Positions 5,515-9,431 of a DNA stretch of 9,431 bases are shown piece after piece. Location: positions 1 to 9,431 of the forward strand of contig JALOSN010000069.1 of assembly GCA_025458415.1 (NCBI GenBank), written 5' to 3'. Source of the stretch: Hydrogenophaga sp. GTDB lineage: Bacteria; Pseudomonadota; Gammaproteobacteria; Burkholderiales; Burkholderiaceae_C. A program made the translations under genes and the position numbers. Every line of letters begins with the position of its first letter. The stretch's first letter is position 1. The notes beneath the pieces are model-generated. The model was not told the origin of the DNA. It saw only the letters and a program-made list of their open reading frames with translations, and did no database searches.

Positions 5515-7659
5515 TCAGGGAAGGAAGTTCAGACCCTCCGGCAACGGTCCGGCAATCGGCACCTCGAACAGCGGACCGACGCCATCCGGGTCGATCACCA
5601 CAGCCCCGTCGGTCTGGAAGAAGACAGCGATCTGGGTCTGGGCACCGACCGCAATCGGCGCCGCCTGCGGCGAGGCGATGTTGGTCAGGAAGGTGTGCGG
5701 GTTGCGCGGCAGGGTCGGATCGAACGCGTAGGCCAGGTCGTGGCGGTAGTAGGTGGTGCGGTCGGCGAAGTCACCGGCCCGCACGATGGCGCTGCTGGTC
5801 GGGTTGGGCACCGTGGTGTCACCCTTGGCGACCTGGAAAATGACCGGCTTGCGAGCGTGCCCGGCAGGCGGCTGCTGGCGGATGAGCGACGCGTAAGACA
5901 CCGGATTGCCCGACTGCTGCACCCACTCGAACCGGTCAAGCACCTCGGCGATGGCCAGGGCACCCGGGACATCGTTGACCACCGGTGGCAGGTCGCGCAG
6001 CGGCATGTTCTCGTTGAAGTTCAGCGGTATCGGCAGGCTGGCCGACGGGGGCAGGTTCAGCAGCGGGGGCTGCCGAGTGGCCAGGGCAAAGCCGGTCAGG
6101 CCCCGGAAGCCACCCAGTCGCGCCACCTCGGTGATCGAGCCACCTGGCACGTTGGGTACGCCCGCACGGATGTTGGGCTCCACACCCAGCAGCATGGTGC
6201 CGTAGATTCCACCAAAGGACTGGCCCGCGTAGTAGATGCGTCCGGGGTTCAGGTCCGCCGTGCCGTCACCGTCCACATCCATGCCGACTTCGATCTGACG
6301 CACCAGTTGCATCAGGTCGACCACTGTCTGGCGAAGGCCATCGCGGCTGCCGATGATGGTCCGAGGCGCAGCGGCATTGACGCCCTCGGTGCTGTCGATG
6401 GCGCCATTGCCATCCTGATCGAAGCCGCGCCCGCCAGCCGGAACAACCACAGGCGCCTGCCCCGTCTGCAGCACGTTGAGCGTGCCGGCAGAACCGCCGC
6501 CGTGTCCCACCACATTGATGGACACCGTGGCCAGACCGCGAGATGCCATGACCGAGGCAAGCGTCCAGGGCGAACCGTACATGCTGTCGGTGAAGCCATG
6601 GCCAAAGACCACCACCGGCCAGCCGCCCGCCGGCTGCTGACCCGCTGGAACGAACAACTGGAACACCAGCTCCTGGCTGCCCAAAGGCCGGGGTTGTCCG
6701 GTCAGCGTCGGTGTGACCGGGATGCTCTGGTCCGCACCCTGGTAGTTGGGCGAACGGTAGCGACCGTACGCGACCCTGGCCACGCTGCCGGGTACCACCT
6801 GCAAGGCCGGTGTCGGCAGGAACGATGCGGTGAACCCCGGTGCAGCGCCAGTCTGCCGGTTGAACTGGATACCGGCGAGCGAGGCCACGTCAAACACGGC
6901 ACGCACGGGACCAGCAGACGACGAGCCGATCTCGAAGTCGGCCGGGGTCGGACGGTTCGCCTTGATCTGGCGCATGATCTTGAGCAGGTCGCCGGTGCTG
7001 CTCTGGGTGGTGAACAGCGAGGCCGCCACCACGTTCTGGCCACGCAGCCGGCTGCGCACCGAACTCACTGCTGTACGCAGTTCACGCGGGTACTCCTGCA
7101 GACCGAAGGGCTGCCCTTTCTTGGGTCCCCGCGATTCGAGGTAATCGGCCACCTGCAGCTTCTTGCCACGGGTGTCAAGAACGCCGTTGGTGACGATGAG
7201 CACGTAGCGCGAGCGCTCGGCCAGCAGCTGATCGGGCTCGAAAGAAAGCGTGCGGCTGACCGGATCCCAGACGATCTGGTTGATGCCGACGCGCTGGCCG
7301 AAACCACGAAGGGTCAGCGTGTCACCCAGGTTGAACAGGAAGACAGTCTGGCTGTTGACCGACGCCGGGTCGATGTCGCCGGTAAAAGGCACCGTGATGC
7401 GTGGCTGCGTGGAGAAACCGTCCAGCTGATTGATCACCGCGATGTCCTGGCAGTCGCTCACGCGCACGCTGCAGTCCGGCAGCGGCAGGTTGACCCGTCG
7501 CAGGGTGGCCTGCGAAAAATCAGGCACGGTCAGCTGGTTGGAAGGGAAAGGGCGCGCCTGGTCGTCGTAGCGCACGGAAACGCGCTCGGCCAGGGCGACC
7601 GAAGGCAGCAGGGCCACGGCCAGAAAGGCCGCAGCGGGGCGCGGAAAAAGCAGGGGCAT
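5515..7659 (-). CDS. Secreted alpha/beta hydrolase (lipase/esterase-like) with N-terminal Ig-like region and calcium loops, 714 aa
   Basis: A clear signal peptide (AFLAVALLPSVALA, cleavage near residue 24) marks an exported protein. Residues about 85-165 (PRITVPFTGDIDPASVN..., then SRYVLIVTNGVLDTRGKKL) resemble the Ig-like N-terminal region of large bacterial extracellular lipases. The hydrolase domain begins near 330, with oxyanion-type GHGF (353-356), nucleophile S481 in GQSFG, and probable acid D614 in KGDTTVP and H655 in RNPHTF. Between the oxyanion strand and the nucleophile are DQDGNGAIDSTE (414-425), a full EF-hand loop, and DVDGDGTAD (461-469), a dockerin-like calcium loop. C63 and C70 may form a disulfide. 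The substrate is unknown; lipid or ester is inferred. The start at 7659 has GGAGA seven bases upstream. It is convergent with the barrel gene and divergent from the M23 gene. Confidence 0.85.
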   Translation of the reverse strand: MPLLFPRPAAAFLAVALLPSVALAERVSVRYDDQARPFPSNQLTVPDFSQATLRRVNLPLPDCSVRVSDCQDIAVINQLDGFSTQPRITVPFTGDIDPASVNSQTVFLFNLGDTLTLRGFGQRVGINQIVWDPVSRTLSFEPDQLLAERSRYVLIVTNGVLDTRGKKLQVADYLESRGPKKGQPFGLQEYPRELRTAVSSVRSRLRGQNVVAASLFTTQSSTGDLLKIMRQIKANRPTPADFEIGSSSAGPVRAVFDVASLAGIQFNRQTGAAPGFTASFLPTPALQVVPGSVARVAYGRYRSPNYQGADQSIPVTPTLTGQPRPLGSQELVFQLFVPAGQQPAGGWPVVVFGHGFTDSMYGSPWTLASVMASRGLATVSINVVGHGGGSAGTLNVLQTGQAPVVVPAGGRGFDQDGNGAIDSTEGVNAAAPRTIIGSRDGLRQTVVDLMQLVRQIEVGMDVDGDGTADLNPGRIYYAGQSFGGIYGTMLLGVEPNIRAGVPNVPGGSITEVARLGGFRGLTGFALATRQPPLLNLPPSASLPIPLNFNENMPLRDLPPVVNDVPGALAIAEVLDRFEWVQQSGNPVSYASLIRQQPPAGHARKPVIFQVAKGDTTVPNPTSSAIVRAGDFADRTTYYRHDLAYAFDPTLPRNPHTFLTNIASPQAAPIAVGAQTQIAVFFQTDGAVVIDPDGVGPLFEVPIAGPLPEGLNFLP

Positions 7660-7666
7660 GGGCTTG

Positions 7667-7671
7667 TCTCC
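7667..7671 (-). promoter_or_regulatory. Ribosome-binding site for the alpha/beta hydrolase
   Basis: Minus-strand GGAGA lies seven bases before the ATG at 7659. It selects this start over the longer open frame reaching 7791, whose extra N-terminal residues would precede and disrupt the signal peptide. Confidence 0.75.
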
Positions 7672-7714
7672 AGATGGTGGCCGACCGGTCATCCTGCCGG
7701 ATGCCGTTCGTGCG

Positions 7715-7733
7715 GGTGTGAAATATGCACACC
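7715..7733. promoter_or_regulatory. Operator-like dyad GGTGTG-N7-CACACC between divergent genes
   Basis: Perfect 6-bp arms surround AAATATG in the 181-base gap (7660-7840) between the hydrolase and M23 genes. The T-rich stretch GGTTTATAGAAC lies beside it; its complement contains CTATAAA, a possible -10 element for the hydrolase, though no good -35 could be matched. The spacing (TGTG-N7-CACA) differs by one base from the CRP/FNR-like TGTG-N8-CACA, so no regulator is named. Confidence 0.35.
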
Positions 7734-7840
7734 GGTTTATAGAACTTTGGCGTTGGAATCGCCAGATGCCCCACGTGGAAACCCTGAGCATCCGGGGTCG
7801 CCTGCAGTCACTCCAGCGACAGTGGCGCTACCATGACCCG

Positions 7841-8746
7841 ATGCGCCTGACCCCGTTTTCCTGCCACACCCGCTTCCCTCAGGCCCTGCACCGGCGGCGC
7901 TGGCTGCTGGGGTTGGCGGCACTGTCCCTGTCACCGGTGGCCCGGGCAACCGAACCAGCCCCAGAACAACACGGGTGGCCGCGACCGCGACCCGTGCCCG
8001 GTGGGGTGGCCCGGATTGATCTGGGTCCCGCTGAATTCCGTCCGCTGGCCCTCCAGGGCGACACCCCGTTGCTGGTCCTGGGCCAGTCCAACGGCTGGCA
8101 TGCCTGGGTGGGCATCGCCCTGTCGGCCGAGCCCGGCAGCTACCAGATCGACTGCCAGTTGCCGGGCGGGGCAAAGCGCACTGTGCCTTACACGGTCGAG
8201 CCCCACCGCTACCCGGAACAGCACTTGCGGGTGGAACCCCGGACGGTGGAGCTGTCCCCCGAAGACCTGGCACGGCACCAAAGGGAGCAGGCCCACCAGC
8301 GACAGGTCACACAGCGCATCTCGGAGGCTCCGCCTGACTGGCTGTGGAACCCTGTCGCGCTGCGCATGTCGGTTCCGGTCAAGGGCAGACTCTCGAGTCC
8401 GTTCGGTGCGCGAAGGGTGTTCAATGGGCAGGCCCGGCAACCCCACAGCGGGATTGACATCGCCGCCCCGCAGGGCACTGCGGTCACCGCCGCACTGGAC
8501 GGGGAGGTGGTGGACACCGGAAACTACTTCTTCAATGGCCTGACGGTTTGGCTGGACCATGGCGCTGGCTTGTTGAGCATGATGTGCCACCTCAGCCGGA
8601 TCTCGGTGCAGCCCGGCGATCGCTTGCTGTCCGGCCAGCCAGTGGGTGCTGTGGGGGCGACGGGAAGGGCGACCGGACCGCACCTGCACTGGGGTGTGAT
8701 GCTCAACCGCCAGATGGTGGATCCCACCCTGTTCCTCGCCGTCTGA
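7841..8746 (+). CDS. Exported M23 family (LytM-type) metallopeptidase, 301 aa
   Basis: A zinc endopeptidase of the peptidoglycan-cleaving M23 family, expected to cut peptide cross-links in the periplasm. The N-terminus has HRRRWLLGLAALSL with possible cleavage after VARA; the twin arginines followed by WLL resemble a Tat signal. Residues about 52-120 (PVPGGVARIDLG to VPYTVEP) look like the small beta domain found before some M23 catalytic domains. The catalytic domain at 175-300 is complete: SPFGARRVFNG, PHSGIDIAAPQGT (ligands H202, D206), H250 in MCHLS, and GPHLHWG (H281, H283). The start MRLTPF is chosen because it gives a normal signal peptide; a longer upstream frame has no support, and the ribosome-binding site is weak. 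It is divergent from the hydrolase and 122 bases ahead of the tail-sheath-like gene. Confidence 0.9.
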   Translation: MRLTPFSCHTRFPQALHRRRWLLGLAALSLSPVARATEPAPEQHGWPRPRPVPGGVARIDLGPAEFRPLALQGDTPLLVLGQSNGWHAWVGIALSAEPGSYQIDCQLPGGAKRTVPYTVEPHRYPEQHLRVEPRTVELSPEDLARHQREQAHQRQVTQRISEAPPDWLWNPVALRMSVPVKGRLSSPFGARRVFNGQARQPHSGIDIAAPQGTAVTAALDGEVVDTGNYFFNGLTVWLDHGAGLLSMMCHLSRISVQPGDRLLSGQPVGAVGATGRATGPHLHWGVMLNRQMVDPTLFLAV

Positions 8747-8754
8747 GCGGACCG

Positions 8755-8802
8755 GGCGGGCCTGTCCTCAGCTTGAGGGATGCGCTGAACGACGGGCCCG
8801 CC
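8755..8802 (+). other. Long GC-rich hairpin between the M23 and tail-sheath genes
   Basis: GGCGGGCCTGTC (8755-8766) pairs with GACGGGCCCGCC (8791-8802) over 12 positions with one G-U pair. Inside, TCAGC (8768-8772) pairs with GCTGA (8784-8788), giving an interrupted stem of 17 pairs with an 11-base loop. It starts eight bases after the M23 stop. No T tract follows, so it is not a classical intrinsic terminator. It could be a Rho-linked or 3'-end structure, or a leader element controlling the sheath gene. Confidence 0.5.
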
Positions 8803-8856
8803 GACAATCGCGCGCAAACAGCGCGGTGGGTATCCGGCCCGCCAAAACAGAAAACC

Positions 8857-8861
8857 AGGGA
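8857..8861 (+). promoter_or_regulatory. Ribosome-binding site of the tail-sheath-like gene
   Basis: AGGGA lies seven bases before the ATG at 8869, a better match than at most starts in this window. It fixes the start and suggests efficient translation, as expected for a structural protein needed in many copies. Confidence 0.7.
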
Positions 8862-8868
8862 AATCACC

Positions 8869-9431
8869 ATGCGACGTTTTGCCCTGTCCGGCCCCTACGT
8901 CACCGAACTGCGGCCGTCACAGTTGACCGTGGAACCCCGCCCCACGGGGGTGTGCGGATTCGTGGGGCCGACAGCATCCGGTCCTGTGGACACGCTGTCG
9001 CCACCGCTGCGCAGCTTCGCCGAGTTCCAGGCTGTCTATGGCGGGCTCGAGCGCGTGCCGGACGCCTCGGTGTCAGCGCCAACCCGACATGTGCACTTGA
9101 TGGGACACGCTGCCCACGCCTTCTTTGCCCAGGGCGGGCAGCGCCTTCACATCGTCAGCACAGGCCACCTGGCCCAAGATTCCGCCCTCCCGGACGCGAC
9201 AGCCGCCGCCCTCAAGCGTCTGGACGATGAGCCGGACATCTCCCTGGTGGCCATGCCCGCCTGCATGGCCAACGCCCATGCTGACCACGGCGTCCTGGCA
9301 AGCACGCAGCAGCAATTGCTGCTGGACCATGCGGCAGACGGCCGGCGTCACCGCATGGCCATCCTGGATGCGCCACCGGGAGCCGACGCCCGGGCGGTGC
9401 TGGCCTGGCGCGAATCCATCGACAGCGCCCA
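8869..9431 (+). CDS. Contractile phage-tail-sheath-like protein, N-terminal 187 residues (runs off right edge)
   Basis: The N-terminus reads SGPYVTELRPSQ, then PTGVCGFVGPTASGPVDT, SFAEFQAVYGGL, HLMGHAAHAFFAQGGQRLHI and HRMAILDAPPGADARAVLAWR. These correspond in order to the tail-sheath pattern: a PGVYVEE-like start, a VxxFVGxAxxGPVN strand-turn, SFxxFxxxFGG, AxxGFFxNGGxxxYVV, and RFAILDPPxG. Sheath proteins polymerise around the inner tube of myovirus tails, tailocins, type VI-like and extracellular contractile injection systems, and contract to drive the tube through a membrane. The conserved C-terminal part lies outside the window, so length and subtype are unknown. A Shine-Dalgarno AGGGA supports the start. 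The gene follows an M23 peptidase gene on the same strand after a strong hairpin and may be the first gene of a tail cluster. Confidence 0.8.
   Translation, partial: MRRFALSGPYVTELRPSQLTVEPRPTGVCGFVGPTASGPVDTLSPPLRSFAEFQAVYGGLERVPDASVSAPTRHVHLMGHAAHAFFAQGGQRLHIVSTGHLAQDSALPDATAAALKRLDDEPDISLVAMPACMANAHADHGVLASTQQQLLLDHAADGRRHRMAILDAPPGADARAVLAWRESIDSA

Noticed and set aside
7717..7731. A CRP/FNR-type site in the hydrolase-M23 gap
   Set aside because: The TGTG and CACA halves are separated by seven bases, not eight, so the half-sites are out of register for the CRP consensus.
5695..7836. A 713-codon open frame on the plus strand, antisense to the secreted hydrolase gene
   Set aside because: The minus-strand protein has a signal peptide, GxSxG, calcium loops and a good ribosome-binding site. 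The antisense frame is rich in His, Arg and Gln with no recognisable domain, typical of the mirror of a GC-rich gene.
1..8868. Whole window as prophage or mobile island
   Set aside because: No integrase, transposase, terminase, capsid gene, tRNA or flanking direct repeat was seen. Only the final gene is tail-like, so any element would begin near 8750.
1..9431. CRISPR arrays, tRNA or rRNA genes, insertion sequences
   Set aside because: No regularly spaced repeats, no cloverleaf-like segment, no rRNA-like stretch and no transposase frame were found by reading both strands.

Overview
The window is GC-rich chromosomal DNA whose protein families (stand-alone LysR-type helix-turn-helix, M14 metallopeptidase, DOPA 4,5-dioxygenase family, DUF2322, CpdA-like phosphodiesterase, DUF3859) together suggest a betaproteobacterium, probably of the Burkholderiales. 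That placement is inferred from gene content; no rRNA or other marker is present.

Layout. Positions 1-511 hold a poorly resolved edge, a small minus-strand ORF of 70 codons (190-402), and a short regulatory gap with two dyads. One dyad has the T-N11-A form of a LysR-type binding box. A 101-residue DNA-binding-domain-only LysR-type protein (512-817) runs tail-to-tail into an M14 metallocarboxypeptidase-like gene on the minus strand (808-1734). Head-to-head with that gene starts a plus-strand series: an EcsC-like helical protein (1770-2438), a DOPA 4,5-dioxygenase family protein overlapping it by four bases (2435-2815), and a DUF2322 protein (2858-3181).

A 232-base gap with three inverted repeats precedes a CpdA-like metallophosphodiesterase (3414-4250). 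It overlaps a secreted DUF3859-type protein (4228-4797), which is followed by a small outer-membrane beta-barrel protein (4892-5452). A perfect 12-bp hairpin with a GCAA loop and A/T tracts on both sides (5472-5499) is a clear bidirectional terminator. It separates this block from a large secreted alpha/beta hydrolase on the minus strand (5515-7659), which carries two calcium-binding-type loops.

Divergent from the hydrolase lies an exported M23 (LytM-type) endopeptidase (7841-8746). After a 122-base gap dominated by a long hairpin, the window ends inside a gene (8869 to the right edge) whose N-terminal 187 residues look like a contractile phage-tail sheath protein. This is the most interesting feature. 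The window appears to stop at the left border of a contractile injection system, tailocin or prophage tail cluster whose remaining genes lie to the right. Most of the rest is ordinary chromosomal housekeeping and hypothetical content, with compact gene spacing and several secreted products (DUF3859 protein, barrel, hydrolase, M23 peptidase).
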